Shown: positions 15,360 through 28,829, counted from the stretch's first letter. The stretch: DNA of 64,000 nucleotides from Tumebacillus amylolyticus (GCF_016722965.1 NZ_JAEQNB010000001.1:434001-498000); one strand, 5' to 3'. Notes: generated by a model not told the origin, from the sequence alone. A program made the numbers and translations.

Positions 15360-16544
15360 ATGAGCAATCGTGATGCAGTTATCGTAAGCGCCGTCCGTAC
15401 GGCGATCGGGAATTTTCAAGGGGCTTTGGCGGGTGTCTCGGCACCTGAGTTGGGCGGTTTGGTTCTCAAGGAAGCGCTTTCCCGTGCAGGAGTCTCTGCC
15501 GACCATGTAGAGGAAGTCATCCTCGGCAACGTCTTGCAAGCGGGTCTCGGCCAGAACCCGGCTCGTCAAGCGGCGATCAAAGGCGGTCTGCCGAACACCA
15601 TCGCGTCGATGACGATCAACAAAGTCTGCGGCTCCGGTCTCAAAACCGTCATGTTGGCGGCGCAAGCGATCAAAGCGGGCGACGCAGATGTGATCCTCGC
15701 AGGCGGCATGGAGAACATGTCGCAGGCTCCTTACTTATTAGAAGGTGCTCGCAACGGCTATCGCATGGGCGACGGTAAAGTGGTGGACGTTATGATTCGC
15801 GACGGCCTCTGGTGCGCGTTCGATGACACCCACATGGGCATCACCGCAGAAAACATCGCCGAGCGCTACGGCCTCACCCGCGATGAGCAAGACGAATTCG
15901 CCGCTTGGTCGCAACAAAAAGCCGAGCAAGCGCTCGCTTCTGATCGTTTCAAGGACGAAATCGTCCCGGTCGTACTCCCGCAGCGCAAAGGCGACCCGAT
16001 CGTCTTCGATCGCGATGAGTTCCCGCGTGCAGGCACCACCGCCGCAACGCTTGGCAAACTGCGCCCTGCTTTCAAAAAGGACGGGACCGTAACCGCGGGC
16101 AACGCGTCCGGCATCAACGACGGTGCAGCGGCGATCCTCGTCATGTCCCGTGAAAAAGCGGAAGAACTCGGTCTGCCGATCCTCGCGACGATCAAGTCCT
16201 ACGCATCTGCGGGTCTCGACCCGAACGTCATGGGCCTCGGTCCGATCTACGCAACCAAAAAAGCGCTGGAGAAAGCGAACCTCTCCATCGCCGATATCGA
16301 TTTGGTGGAAGCGAACGAAGCGTTTGCCGCTCAATCGCTTGCGGTAGGCAAAGATTTGGAAATTCCGCGTGAAAAATTGAACGTCAACGGCGGCGCCATC
16401 GCCCTCGGTCACCCGATCGGCGCATCCGGCGCACGCGTGCTGGTTTCCCTGCTCCACGAAATGCAAAAACGCGATGCCAAGCGCGGTCTCGCAACGCTTT
16501 GCATCGGCGGCGGACAAGGCGTTGCACTCGTCGTTGAACGCTAA
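15360..16544 (+). CDS. Acetyl-CoA C-acetyltransferase (thiolase)
   Basis: Condenses two acetyl-CoA to acetoacetyl-CoA, or runs in reverse for fatty-acid or ketone use. The 394-residue protein has the full thiolase signature set: acylated Cys90 in [16 protein letters not shown] near 319, the catalytic histidine in [14 protein letters not shown] (His351) and Cys381 in LCIGGGQG. The ribosome site is GAAAGGGG. It stands alone, with no adjacent HMG-CoA, hydroxybutyryl-CoA dehydrogenase or PHB genes, so direction of flux is unclear. A cre site upstream suggests repression by preferred sugars. No terminator is obvious after the stop. Confidence 0.95.
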   Translation: MSNRDAVIVSAVRTAIGNFQGALAGVSAPELGGLVLKEALSRAGVSADHVEEVILGNVLQAGLGQNPARQAAIKGGLPNTIASMTINKVCGSGLKTVMLAAQAIKAGDADVILAGGMENMSQAPYLLEGARNGYRMGDGKVVDVMIRDGLWCAFDDTHMGITAENIAERYGLTRDEQDEFAAWSQQKAEQALASDRFKDEIVPVVLPQRKGDPIVFDRDEFPRAGTTAATLGKLRPAFKKDGTVTAGNASGINDGAAAILVMSREKAEELGLPILATIKSYASAGLDPNVMGLGPIYATKKALEKANLSIADIDLVEANEAFAAQSLAVGKDLEIPREKLNVNGGAIALGHPIGASGARVLVSLLHEMQKRDAKRGLATLCIGGGQGVALVVER

Positions 16545-16631
16545 AACAGGCACGATTTCACATAGTTATGTCGTTTCTATGAAAAAATGGCTAAAATCTC
16601 TCTTGAGCCCTTGCTACGCCTAGTTCCTTCG

Positions 16632-16661
16632 TTGACAATGCAGTTGGGGATATAGTAGTAT
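16632..16661 (+). promoter_or_regulatory. Sigma-A promoter of the atp operon
   Basis: TTGACA (16632-16637), an 18-bp spacer and TAGTAT (16656-16661). The expected transcription start (~16668) falls right at the first stem of the leader RNA described next. Confidence 0.65.
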
Positions 16662-16668
16662 GTTCTCT

Positions 16669-16755
16669 GGGTTGGGGTTTCATACACAGGGACTTCCGTT
16701 CCGTAAGGTGAAACCTCCCTAGAGATATGTGGACTCACATACATATCCTAACCAC
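16669..16755 (+). ncRNA. Candidate structured leader RNA of the atp operon (three-way junction)
   Basis: Three stems can form together. P1 pairs GGTTGG (16670-16675) with CTAACC (16748-16753), one G-U. P2 pairs GGTTTCA (16676-16682) with TGAAACC (16709-16715). P3 pairs GATATGT (16724-16730) with ACATATC (16741-16747). P2 abuts P1 and P3 abuts the other P1 strand with no unpaired bases, leaving an 8-base joining strand. I do not recognise it as a known riboswitch class. A short open frame follows (16775-16813, MVPTGGTDGSHA), ending two bases before an alternative atpI ATG. Seen in sequence; function not known. Confidence 0.45.
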
Positions 16756-16796
16756 TGTTTGGCAATGCTGGAGGATGGTGCCTACAGGCGGTACAG

Positions 16797-17195
16797 ATGG
16801 GAGCCACGCATAAAATGAACGAATTTCATCTCTTGGCAAGGCGCACGATCAAGAACACGACCATCGTCACCGTTCTACTCGCGGCACTCTGGGCGCTGTT
16901 GCCACAGTATGCTTCTGTCTTTGCCGGCCTGACGATAGGGTCGGCAGTTAGTTTGTATTTCGCTGTCAGTGTGGCGAGACAGACAGAGCAAGCGGCGGAA
17001 GTCGCGCTTTTTCAAGTCAAGAAACGTCCTAGTATCGTGATGGTGTTTCGCATCGTCATGGTGATGGCTGCGATCCTGATCATGCGGATCGTAGAGAAAA
17101 AAATCGGGTATGTAAGTCTTCCGGGGCTGATTGTCGGGTTGTTCACCTATCAATTCGTCCTACTGGGAGGCTTCCTATACAAAAAAACTTCATAA
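16797..17195 (+). CDS. atpI: ATP synthase protein I
   Basis: Small membrane protein encoded first in most atp operons; thought to help assemble the c-ring or supply Mg. The 132-residue product has four predicted membrane helices (about 25-45, 48-66, 82-100 and 106-126). The ATG at 16797 has only a weak AGGCGG before it. The ATG at 16815 (MNEFHLL) has GGGAG at 16799-16803 and may be the real start, possibly coupled to the short upstream frame ending at 16813. Starts the nine-gene ATP synthase operon. Confidence 0.85.
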   Translation: MGATHKMNEFHLLARRTIKNTTIVTVLLAALWALLPQYASVFAGLTIGSAVSLYFAVSVARQTEQAAEVALFQVKKRPSIVMVFRIVMVMAAILIMRIVEKKIGYVSLPGLIVGLFTYQFVLLGGFLYKKTS

Positions 17196-17226
17196 TCCAT
17201 CAAGTACGGAAGGGGTGAAATAAGTA

Positions 17227-17997
17227 ATGGAACACCTTTTTCCCACCATTGGGGAAGGGATTTGGAAGCTCAACCTGACCTCGGCTGCGATGACGGTTCT
17301 TGCGATTCTCGTCGTCTTGATTCTCGGTCGTCTCGCCGTAGCCAATATGAGCATCCGAAACCCTCGTGGCGTGCAAAACATCTTCGAGTGGCTGACTGAC
17401 TTCATCTCCGGCCTCGCGAAGGATACCATCGGTGGAGAGCGTGCGATGACGTATGTGCCGCTTGCGATGACCTTGATCACCTACCTGTTTGTTTCCAACC
17501 AAATGGGTCTGATCATGAACCTCAACTTCGATGTGCATTCTCCGATGGTCGGTGTCTCTGCTGAGGCGCTTAAAGAGCATGGAGGTCACAGCGTCGTTGC
17601 GTTCTTCGCATCGCCGACGGCGAACATGTCGGTTGCGCTCGCAATGTCGATCTCGATCGTCCTGTTCACCCACATCATTGGTCTGAAGAATCCGCGGAGC
17701 TATTTCAAGCACTACATTCAACCGTATCCGCCGTTTGCGATTCTTCACATCATTGACGAAGTGTCCAAGTTCTTCACGCTCGGTCTTCGTCTCTTCGGTA
17801 ACATCTTCGCAGGTGAGGTCTTGGTAGGCATCATCCTGGCGATCCCGATGGCCGGCGGCTGGTTCCCGACCGGGGGCATTCCGCTGCTCGTGTGGATTGC
17901 GTACTCGCTGTTCGTAGGTACCATCCAGTCCTTCGTCTTCACCGTCCTGACCCTTGTTTACATCGGTCAAAAGTTGCCGCACGACGAGCATCACTAA
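17227..17997 (+). CDS. atpB: ATP synthase Fo subunit a
   Basis: Membrane stator subunit that carries the two proton half-channels against the c-ring. 256 residues with five to six hydrophobic helices. The essential arginine lies in the helix LGLRLFGNIFAGEVLVGII near residue 180. Ribosome site GGAAGGGG. Ends EHH after TLVYIGQKL, as in the family. Second gene of the operon. Confidence 0.97.
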   Translation: MEHLFPTIGEGIWKLNLTSAAMTVLAILVVLILGRLAVANMSIRNPRGVQNIFEWLTDFISGLAKDTIGGERAMTYVPLAMTLITYLFVSNQMGLIMNLNFDVHSPMVGVSAEALKEHGGHSVVAFFASPTANMSVALAMSISIVLFTHIIGLKNPRSYFKHYIQPYPPFAILHIIDEVSKFFTLGLRLFGNIFAGEVLVGIILAIPMAGGWFPTGGIPLLVWIAYSLFVGTIQSFVFTVLTLVYIGQKLPHDEHH

Positions 17998-18066
17998 GTC
18001 GTCAAGCAGTCGTCCGTTTTTTGGCAAGACAACGTTTTACCCTTTCACCCAATAAAACAACCTTAA

Positions 18067-18303
<237 letters not shown>

Positions 18304-18395
18304 TATCCAACCACTCGGACGTTCTGTTGGGCGGCGGGGCGGACCCAATACCGCCTGCGCCTCTCTTTTGTCCAGCCCGAAAGGAGTGAACCTTC

Positions 18396-18877
18396 ATGGA
18401 TTTTGAACTTGGCACGGCGTTATTCCAGCTCGTGGCCTTCTTGATCCTCTTCCTGTTGCTCCGCAAAGTTGCCATCGGTCCGCTGATGCGCATGATGAAA
18501 GAACGCGCGCAATATATCGAGAATCAGATCACCACGGCTGAAAAGAACCGTGAAGAAGTAGAACGTCTCGCAGAAGAAAACCGCGCTGCTCTGCAAAGCG
18601 CGAAGAAAGACGCTGCTGAGATGCTTGAAAACGCACGTCGCTCCGGCGAAAAGCAAGCTGCTGACATCCTCGCTGCGGCTGAGGAAGAAGCACGTCGCAT
18701 CCGCGAAGAAGCAGTTGCAACGATCAACCGCGAGAAAGACGCTGCCATCGCGGAACTCCGCGAACAAGTCGGCAACCTGTCCGTTCTGCTGGCTGGCAAG
18801 ATCATCGCGAAAGAACTCAACGCAGAATCCCACAAGGCCCTTTTCGAAGAGGCTGTTAAGGAAATGGGTGTTCGCGT

Positions 18878-18881
<4 letters not shown>
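18396..18881 (+). CDS. atpF: ATP synthase Fo subunit b
   Basis: Peripheral-stalk subunit of 161 residues: one N-terminal membrane helix (about 8-27) followed by a long charged coiled coil, EENRAALQSAKKDAAEMLEN and on, that reaches F1. Ribosome site AAAGGAGTG. Overlaps atpH by four bases (ATGA), a sign of coupled translation. Confidence 0.96.
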
Positions 18882-20945
<2,064 letters not shown>

Positions 20946-20988
20946 CGTCGTCTAGCAACTCCATTTCATCCGAAGGTGGTGTTTTCAC

Positions 20989-21867
20989 ATGGCAGTGAAT
21001 GCTCGCGACATTCGTCGACGCATCAAGTCCGTGAAGAACACCCAGCAAATCACCAAAGCGATGAAAATGGTAGCGGCGGCGAAACTGCGTCGTGCGCAAG
21101 AACGCGTTGAACAAGCGCGTCCGTACGCCGTAAAATTGGAAGAAGTCATCGGTTCGATCGCATCGGCTTCCGGTTCTACGAACCATCCGATGCTCGTCAA
21201 ACGTCCGGTCAAGAAGACCGGCTACGTGATCATCTCCTCTGACCGTGGTCTTGCGGGCGGTTACAACTCGCAGATCATCCGTGCGCTCGTCAACGAAGTG
21301 CGCGGCAAGGACAAGAGCACGTATGCCATCTTTGCGATCGGGCGCAAGGCGCGCGACTTCTTTAAGCGCCGCAATTACCCGCTTGTGGGTGAAGTGACTG
21401 GGTTGTCCGACTCGCCGACTTACTCCGACGTCAAAGATTTGTCGTCTCAAGTCGTCAAGTTGTTCCAAGAGGGTGTGTATGACGAAGTCTTCCTCCTCTA
21501 CAACGAATTCATTTCCCCGTTGACTCAAGTCCCGAAATCCCGCAAACTTCTCCCGCTCGAAGACCTCGGCGCGAACCAGAAGAAACCGGAACCGGGCGTG
21601 GTCACGGCTAAGTATGACTACGAACCGTCTGCAGAGGCGGTCCTCGATAACCTGCTCCCGAAGTTCGCAGAGACGCTGATCTTCTCCGCGCTGCTTGAAG
21701 GCAAGGCTTCCGAATTCGGTGCGAAAATGACCGCAATGGGCGCTGCAACCGACAACGCAGGTGAAATGATCAACCGTTACACACTCGAACTCAACCGCGC
21801 TCGACAATCGGCGATCACCACGCAGATCACCGAAATCGTCGGCGGGGCCAGCGCTCTGGAGCAGTAA
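20989..21867 (+). CDS. atpG: ATP synthase F1 subunit gamma
   Basis: Central rotating shaft, 292 residues. The N-terminal coiled-coil strand begins DIRRRIKSVKNTQQITKAMK, and the C-terminal helix ends RQSAITTQITEIVGGASAL, the family signature. Ribosome site GAAGGTGG. Confidence 0.97.
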   Translation: MAVNARDIRRRIKSVKNTQQITKAMKMVAAAKLRRAQERVEQARPYAVKLEEVIGSIASASGSTNHPMLVKRPVKKTGYVIISSDRGLAGGYNSQIIRALVNEVRGKDKSTYAIFAIGRKARDFFKRRNYPLVGEVTGLSDSPTYSDVKDLSSQVVKLFQEGVYDEVFLLYNEFISPLTQVPKSRKLLPLEDLGANQKKPEPGVVTAKYDYEPSAEAVLDNLLPKFAETLIFSALLEGKASEFGAKMTAMGAATDNAGEMINRYTLELNRARQSAITTQITEIVGGASALEQ

Positions 21868-21877
21868 CAGCTTGTAG

Positions 21878-23314
<1,437 letters not shown>

Positions 23315-23343
23315 CGCTTGAACGCGCTTAGGAGGCTAATGAT

Positions 23344-23748
23344 ATGAGAAAAATGCCGATCGAAATCGTCACGCCCGAACGCAAAGTCTACGAGAACGCT
23401 GTAGACTTGATCATCGCCCGCGGTGGCGACGGCGATCTCGGGATCTTGGCCGGTCATACCCAAGTCGTCACGACGCTGAAGGTTTCCCAACTTCGCCTCA
23501 AAAACGACGGGCAAGAGATTGTCATCGCAGTTTCCGGCGGCTTCCTCGAAGTCAAACCGGAAGGCGTGTCGGTCCTTGCTGAAGCGGCTGAGCTTCCGGA
23601 AGAGATTGACGTTGCACGCGCCACCCGTTCTAAGGAACGTGCGGAGAAGCGTCTGAACGATAAAAGTGATTCCACGGACCACCGCCGCGCAGAATTGGCG
23701 CTGGCTCGCGCAATCAACCGGATTTCCTTGGCAACGACCAAACGCTAA
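23344..23748 (+). CDS. atpC: ATP synthase F1 subunit epsilon
   Basis: Shaft and regulatory subunit, 134 residues: an N-terminal beta sandwich (PIEIVTPERKVYE, GDLGILAGHTQVVTTL) and a C-terminal helical hairpin (ERAEKRLNDK..RRAELALARAINRI) that can block rotation. Ribosome site TAGGAGG. A terminator ends the atp operon. Confidence 0.96.
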   Translation: MRKMPIEIVTPERKVYENAVDLIIARGGDGDLGILAGHTQVVTTLKVSQLRLKNDGQEIVIAVSGGFLEVKPEGVSVLAEAAELPEEIDVARATRSKERAEKRLNDKSDSTDHRRAELALARAINRISLATTKR

Positions 23749-23762
23749 GGGAAATCACAGAG

Positions 23763-23798
23763 AAAGTCCCACGCCTTCGGGTTGTGGGACTTTTTTTA
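23763..23798 (+). terminator. Rho-independent terminator of the atp operon
   Basis: AAAGTCCCAC / GTGGGACTTT around GCCTTCGGGTT, then a T-run. Confidence 0.93.
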
Positions 23799-23884
23799 CG
23801 TGTAACGAAGGGGAGTTTTGGAAATTCCTAAAGAGAAGTTGTCTGCTTTGCGTAGGTTCGCGAAATTTGATTGCAGAGCCCTGT

Positions 23885-23913
23885 TTTACAGCGTTTAGAC
23901 GGTCTGTTATACT
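23885..23913 (+). promoter_or_regulatory. Sigma-A promoter of the nuo operon
   Basis: TTTACA (23885-23890), a 17-bp spacer and TATACT (23908-23913), 45 bp before nuoA. No Rex-type palindrome is visible. Confidence 0.75.
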
Positions 23914-23958
23914 ATTGGGGGCAAAACTGTAACTTTTTGAAAAGATGGAGGGGCTGCT

Positions 23959-24327
23959 ATGGTCTCGTATTGGAACAGTTATCTATTTATTTTCCTGTTC
24001 CTGGTGTTAGGCTTGGTGCTCCCGATTGGTGCCATTATGGTTGTCGGTCCGCTCCTGCGACCGAAGAACCCGACTCCGGAGAAGTTGACCACGTATGAAT
24101 CCGGGGTGGAGCCGTTCGGTGAAGCGCACGTTCGGTACAACGTTCGCTACTACCTGTTTGCACTCATGTTCGTAGCGTTCGATGTGGAAGTCATGTTCCT
24201 CTATCCGTGGGCTGTCACATTCGACTCCCTCGGTCTGTTCGGTCTGGTGGAGATGCTCGTCTTCCTCGGACTTTTGGCAATCGGCCTCATCTATGCCTGG
24301 AAGAAGAAGGTGTTGGAATGGAAGTAA
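23959..24327 (+). CDS. nuoA: NADH-quinone oxidoreductase subunit A
   Basis: Small membrane subunit of complex I, 122 residues with three membrane helices (about 8-30, 64-86 and 92-112). The conserved loop [13 protein letters not shown] and the helix [12 protein letters not shown] are family hallmarks. Ribosome site GATGGAGGGG. First gene of an eleven-gene operon; nuoB starts inside its end. Confidence 0.96.
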   Translation: MVSYWNSYLFIFLFLVLGLVLPIGAIMVVGPLLRPKNPTPEKLTTYESGVEPFGEAHVRYNVRYYLFALMFVAFDVEVMFLYPWAVTFDSLGLFGLVEMLVFLGLLAIGLIYAWKKKVLEWK

Positions 24328-24863
24328 ACAACAACGCAACCCAACAACCGGCGTACATGGAGTTCGAAGGCTTCACACAAGAGGAGTCGCAAGAACTTTC
24401 CAAAGCCGGCGTCCTGATTGGCACGCTTGAACAAATCAAAGGTTGGGCTCGCTCCAACTCGCTGTGGCCGCTGACGTTTGCAACGGCTTGCTGCGGCATC
24501 GAAATGATGGGAACGGGCGCGGCTCACTATGACCTCGACCGTTTCGGGATCATCTTCCGTGCGTCTCCGCGCCATGCGGACTGCATCATCATCGCCGGCA
24601 CGATCACGAAGAAAATGGCGCCGATCTTGAAGCGTCTCTATGATCAGATGCCGGAACCGAAGTGGGTCGTCGCGATGGGCTCCTGCGCAACGGCAGGCGG
24701 TCCGTACGTTCGTGCGTACTCCGTCGTCAAAGGGGCTGACCAAGTCATCCCGGTCGATGTCTACATCCCGGGTTGCCCGCCGTCTCCGCCGGCGCTGATC
24801 TACGGCCTCAACAAGCTGCAAGAGAAGATCCGTATGGAAGCGAAAGGGAAGAAGGTGCGATAG
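24318..24863 (+). CDS. nuoB: NADH-quinone oxidoreductase subunit B
   Basis: Holds the terminal iron-sulfur cluster N2, which passes electrons to quinone. From the ATG at 24318 the product is 181 residues; the longer frame lies in nuoA. N2 ligands are Cys58-Cys59 (TACCGIEM), Cys123 (MGSCATAGG) and Cys153 (PGCPPSP). Overlaps nuoA by ten bases. Confidence 0.96.
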   Translation: MEVNNNATQQPAYMEFEGFTQEESQELSKAGVLIGTLEQIKGWARSNSLWPLTFATACCGIEMMGTGAAHYDLDRFGIIFRASPRHADCIIIAGTITKKMAPILKRLYDQMPEPKWVVAMGSCATAGGPYVRAYSVVKGADQVIPVDVYIPGCPPSPPALIYGLNKLQEKIRMEAKGKKVR

Positions 24864-25403
24864 ATGAGCGAAGAAACCAAAGCGCCTGAAACGAAAGCCC
24901 CGGAGGCCGAAGCGGCTCCGGAGCCGGTTGATCCGCGCGTCGAGAAAGCGACGGAGAAGTTGGAATTTCTCCGTGGCAAGCTGCTTGGCAAGTTTGGCGA
25001 AGATGTTCTGGAAGCGGCGGAACTCAAGCAGTTCCAACCGACCTTCACGATCAAGAACGCCAATTGGGTCGAAGTCGTGGAGCATTTCAAAACCGATTCG
25101 ACGCTCGCGTTTGTCTATCCGCAACTGATGGCGGGGACCGACTACAAGGACTACATCGAGGTCTACATCCTCTTGCACTCCTTCACGTTGGACACCGACA
25201 TCTCGCTGAAGACCCGCACGCCGCGCGACAACGCAAGCGTTCCGTCGATCACGCACTTGTTTGCGGGCTTCAATTGGGAAGAACGCGAAATTTACGACCT
25301 GCTGGGTGTCGATTTCCCGGGGCATCCGGACATGCGTCGCATCATGCTGGAGGACGACTGGATCGGTCATCCGCTGCGCAAAGACTACGTCGTCGAGAAC
25401 TAG
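24864..25403 (+). CDS. nuoC: NADH-quinone oxidoreductase subunit C
   Basis: Hydrophilic connecting subunit, 179 residues. The first ~30 are an Ala-Pro-Glu-Lys-rich low-complexity tail not needed by the fold. The core (~35-179) ends with the signature FNWEEREIYDLLGVDFPGHPD and ILLEDDW-like MLEDDWIGHPLRKDY. Separate from nuoD here, unlike the fused NuoCD of E. coli. Confidence 0.95.
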   Translation: MSEETKAPETKAPEAEAAPEPVDPRVEKATEKLEFLRGKLLGKFGEDVLEAAELKQFQPTFTIKNANWVEVVEHFKTDSTLAFVYPQLMAGTDYKDYIEVYILLHSFTLDTDISLKTRTPRDNASVPSITHLFAGFNWEEREIYDLLGVDFPGHPDMRRIMLEDDWIGHPLRKDYVVEN

Positions 25404-25418
25404 GGGGAAAGGAACGCG

Positions 25419-26522
25419 ATGGGAGAAATACGTACTGAAGAAATGTTAATGAACATCGGCCCTCAACACCCTAGTACCCACGGGGTGTTGCGCGTCGTCG
25501 TCAAGGTGGACGGGGAGATCATCACCGAAGCCGATCCGGTTGTCGGCTACCTCCACCGCGGCACCGAAAAACTCGCGGAAGACCTGCAGTACACGCAGAT
25601 CATTCCGTACACCGACCGCATGGACTATCTGTCCTCGATGGTCAACAACCACGCGATCGTCAATGCCGTGGAGAAGGCGATGGATCTGGAAATTCCGGAA
25701 CGCGCCGAGTACATGCGCATCATCGTCGTAGAATTGAACCGTCTCGTCTCGCACTTGGTCTTCCTTGGTACATACCTGCTGGACTTGGGTGCGATGACCC
25801 CGTTCCTGTACGCGTTTGCCGATCGGGAACAAGTTGTCGACTTTTTTAACCGCCTCTGCGGAGCACGCCTGACCTACAACTACATGCGGGTCGGCGGCGT
25901 CAAATGGGACGCACCGGAGGGTTGGCTTGACGATGTTCGCAAATTCGTGCCGTACATGCGCTCGCAGATGGACATGTTCCATGAGCTGGTCACCGGCAAC
26001 GAGATCTTCTTGCAACGCGTCAAGGGCATCGGCAAGTTCGACGCAGATACGGCGCTGAACTACGCGATGTCCGGCATCAACTTGCGCGCAACCGGCTTCA
26101 ACTGGGACCTGCGCAAGAACAAACCGTATTCGATCTACGACCGTTTTGACTTCAACGTCATCGTCGGCGAGAACGGGGACTGCTTCGACCGTTACATGTG
26201 CCACATGAACGAGATCCTCGAGTCCTTGAAGATCGTTGAGCAAGCGTTGGAGCAGATTCCGGAAGGTCCGGTCATGGGCAAAGTGCCGAAGATTCTCCGC
26301 GTCCCGGCGGGCGAGTACTACTCCGCCGTCGAGGGCACCCGCGGTGAACTCGGTGTCTACATCGTCTCGGAAGGTAAGGACAAACCGTATCGCTTGAAGT
26401 TCCGCCGTCCGTCCTTCGTCAACCTCCAGCTCTTGCCGGAGATGTTGAAAGGCCAGTCGATGGCGAACCTGATCGCAATCCTCGGAGCGGTCGATATCGT
26501 GCTTGGGGAGGTTGACGCATAA
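25419..26522 (+). CDS. nuoD: NADH-quinone oxidoreductase subunit D
   Basis: 49-kDa-type subunit that forms the quinone site with NuoB, 367 residues. Signatures are NIGPQHPSTHGVLR near 12-25, LHRGTEKLAE near 46, the long RLVSHLVFLG helix near 108 and the C-terminal KFRRPSFVNLQ..GAVDIVLGEVD. The protein is slightly shorter than the ~400 residues of some relatives because the N-terminus begins just before the first strand. Confidence 0.96.
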   Translation: MGEIRTEEMLMNIGPQHPSTHGVLRVVVKVDGEIITEADPVVGYLHRGTEKLAEDLQYTQIIPYTDRMDYLSSMVNNHAIVNAVEKAMDLEIPERAEYMRIIVVELNRLVSHLVFLGTYLLDLGAMTPFLYAFADREQVVDFFNRLCGARLTYNYMRVGGVKWDAPEGWLDDVRKFVPYMRSQMDMFHELVTGNEIFLQRVKGIGKFDADTALNYAMSGINLRATGFNWDLRKNKPYSIYDRFDFNVIVGENGDCFDRYMCHMNEILESLKIVEQALEQIPEGPVMGKVPKILRVPAGEYYSAVEGTRGELGVYIVSEGKDKPYRLKFRRPSFVNLQLLPEMLKGQSMANLIAILGAVDIVLGEVDA

Positions 26523-26523
26523 C

Positions 26524-27528
26524 ATGGCGGATTTCTTCTCTTGGGTGGATAAACCGCTCGATACCCATGCCGTCCTGAACATGATCATCGGCGCAGTTGT
26601 CGTCCTCGCGTTTATCCTCGGGGTCGTCACCTACTCGATCTACTTCCAGCGCAAACTAATCGGCTGGATGCAATGGCGGATCGGTCCGAACCGCGTAGGT
26701 CCGCTCGGTCTCTTGCAGACCATCGCCGACGTTTTGAAGCTGTTGATCAAGGAAGACGTTGTCCCGGAAAAAGCGGACCGCCCGATCTTCTTGATCGCGC
26801 CGATGCTGGCGTTTTTCCCGTCGTTCATGGTTCTGGCCGTGATTCCGTTCTCGGCGAATCACGTTTTTACCGCGTATTCGAACGTCGGGGTCTTGTATTA
26901 CATCGCGCTCTCGGCGATGACGATCATCGGGGTCGTACTCGGTGGTTGGGCGTCGAACAACAAGTACTCCCTCATCGGGGGGATGCGTTCGGCGGCGCAG
27001 ATGATCTCGTACGAAGTGCCGCTGGCGATGTCCGTTCTAGGCGTCGTGCTGATGGCAGGTTCCATGAACCTCGTCAAGATCGTCGAAGCGCAAATAGCGT
27101 TCCCGTACGTGTGGTACATCGTGCCGCAGTTCCTCGGGTTCTGCGTGTTCATCATCTCGGCGACCGCAGAATTGAGCCGTACACCGTTCGACTTGCCGGA
27201 AGCAGAGTCGGAATTGGTTTCCGGCTACAATACTGAATACTCTGGTTTCCGTTTCGCCTTCTTCTACCTGGCGGAGTACGTCTACCTGTTCGCGATGTCC
27301 GGCCTCGGAGCAACGCTGTACTTCGGCGGCTGGTCCGGTCCGTTCCTGTCCGGCTGGATCTGGTTTGCGCTCAAAGTAACTTGCTTTATCTTCTTCTTCT
27401 TCTGGCTGCAGGCGACCATGCCGCGGATTCGTACCGACCAACTGCTCACTTTCGCTTGGAAAGTGCTGATTCCGCTCTCCATCGTGAACTTGGTCTTGAC
27501 CGCAGTCCTGAAGTACCTTCTCCACTAA
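26524..27528 (+). CDS. nuoH: NADH-quinone oxidoreductase subunit H
   Basis: Membrane subunit closing the quinone chamber, 334 residues, about eight helices. The start is the ATG at 26524 with GGGGAGG 11 bases upstream; the longer frame begins with an unlikely TTG inside nuoD. Signatures are QWRIGPNRVGPLGLLQ near 51-66 and AELSRTPFDLPEAESELVSG near 212-231. Confidence 0.95.
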   Translation: MADFFSWVDKPLDTHAVLNMIIGAVVVLAFILGVVTYSIYFQRKLIGWMQWRIGPNRVGPLGLLQTIADVLKLLIKEDVVPEKADRPIFLIAPMLAFFPSFMVLAVIPFSANHVFTAYSNVGVLYYIALSAMTIIGVVLGGWASNNKYSLIGGMRSAAQMISYEVPLAMSVLGVVLMAGSMNLVKIVEAQIAFPYVWYIVPQFLGFCVFIISATAELSRTPFDLPEAESELVSGYNTEYSGFRFAFFYLAEYVYLFAMSGLGATLYFGGWSGPFLSGWIWFALKVTCFIFFFFWLQATMPRIRTDQLLTFAWKVLIPLSIVNLVLTAVLKYLLH

Positions 27529-27547
27529 GAAACGGGGTGAAATTTCG

Positions 27548-27988
27548 ATGTTTGGGTTCCTCAAAGGGTTGAAAATCACGTTTGCTCAACTGGCACACAA
27601 GAAAGTCACCCTCCAATACCCGGACGTAATGCCGGACTGGGGCGAACGCTACCGGGGCGTTCACAAGTTCTACGCAGAGAAGTGCATCGTTTGTAACCAA
27701 TGTGCACGGATCTGCCCGACGTCCTGCATCTCGCTTTCCGGCAGTAAGCGCGAGGACAAGAAGTTGCACATCGATACGTACGATATCAACTTCGAGATTT
27801 GCATCCTCTGCGACCTCTGCACGGAAGTTTGCCCGACCGAAGCGATCCAAATGACCGACCGCTTCGAACTGGCTACGTACAGCCGCGTCGACCTGTACAA
27901 GAACATCTACTGGCTTGATGAGAACGCTCGTCGAGCTGACGGCGTGATCGAGCAGGAAGGCAACCAGAAAGCCGGGGGTGAGAAGTAA
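27548..27988 (+). CDS. nuoI: NADH-quinone oxidoreductase subunit I
   Basis: Ferredoxin-like subunit with two 4Fe-4S clusters (N6a, N6b). 146 residues; ligands are Cys46-Cys49-Cys52-Cys56 and Cys85-Cys88-Cys91-Cys95, each set closed by CP. It shares its stop with the nuoJ start (TAATG). Confidence 0.96.
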   Translation: MFGFLKGLKITFAQLAHKKVTLQYPDVMPDWGERYRGVHKFYAEKCIVCNQCARICPTSCISLSGSKREDKKLHIDTYDINFEICILCDLCTEVCPTEAIQMTDRFELATYSRVDLYKNIYWLDENARRADGVIEQEGNQKAGGEK

Positions 27989-28521
27989 TGTTTTCCGGAC
28001 TTGTCATCACGGGCCAAACGGTCGCATTCTTCCTCATCGCACTCTTTCTGATCGCATGCGGCGTCATGTTGCTCTCGATGAAGAAAGTCATCTACATGGC
28101 CATCTCCATCGGCGGCGTGTTCATCGGGGCGGCTGCCATCTATATTTTGCTGGAAGCGGACTTCCTCGCGTTTGCACAAGTTCTCGTCTACGCAGGCGCG
28201 ATTACGATCATGCTTCTGTTCGCCATCATGCTCACAAAGCATGAGGAGATGGAGCGTCCGGCTGTGCTGACCGCGCATCCGGTCTGGGCCACGATCGGCA
28301 CCGCCGGTCTTGGCTTGATCGTCCTCTGGGTCGTCAAGTTCTCCAACATCAAGTGGCCGCAAGCGACGCCCGACTCTCCGTTCCAAGGGCAAGACAACGT
28401 CAAGCTGATCGGTGAAGCGTTGTTCAGCCAGTATGTGATTCCGTTTGAGCTCGTGTCGGTGGTGCTGATCGTGGCACTGGTCGGCGCGATCACGCTCGCG
28501 AACAAGGAGGAGAAAAAATAA
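27988..28521 (+). CDS. nuoJ: NADH-quinone oxidoreductase subunit J
   Basis: Membrane subunit of 177 residues with five helices; the third bears the typical [20 protein letters not shown] pi-bulge region. Overlaps nuoI and nuoK by one base at each end. Confidence 0.94.
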   Translation: MFSGLVITGQTVAFFLIALFLIACGVMLLSMKKVIYMAISIGGVFIGAAAIYILLEADFLAFAQVLVYAGAITIMLLFAIMLTKHEEMERPAVLTAHPVWATIGTAGLGLIVLWVVKFSNIKWPQATPDSPFQGQDNVKLIGEALFSQYVIPFELVSVVLIVALVGAITLANKEEKK

Positions 28522-28829
28522 TGCTGAGTGTCGAGCAGTTTTTAACCCTTGGCGCGATTCTCTTCTGCATCGGACTGTTTGGCGCTTTGACCAAGCGCAA
28601 CATCATCATCGTCCTCGTATCGGTCGAGTTGATGCTCACCGCCGTGAACATCAACTTGCTCACGTTTGCACGTTACGGCCTCACCCCGTCGATCAACGGT
28701 CAGATTTTCACGTTGTTCGTCATGACGATCGCGGCGGCGGAAGTCGCAGTCGGTCTTGCAATTTTGATCGCGCTTTACCGCAACCGCAACACCAGCGATG
28801 TGCGGGATCAGGATCTCATGAAGTGGTAA
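28521..28829 (+). CDS. nuoK: NADH-quinone oxidoreductase subunit K
   Basis: Small membrane subunit, 102 residues, three helices, with the conserved glutamates in [13 protein letters not shown] and [11 protein letters not shown] that take part in proton transfer. Ribosome site AAGGAGGAG inside nuoJ. Confidence 0.95.
   Translation: MLSVEQFLTLGAILFCIGLFGALTKRNIIIVLVSVELMLTAVNINLLTFARYGLTPSINGQIFTLFVMTIAAAEVAVGLAILIALYRNRNTSDVRDQDLMKW

Noticed and set aside
16651-16656. TATAGT as the -10 of the atp promoter
   Set aside because: It is only 13 bp from TTGACA; TAGTAT at 16656-16661 gives an 18-bp spacer.
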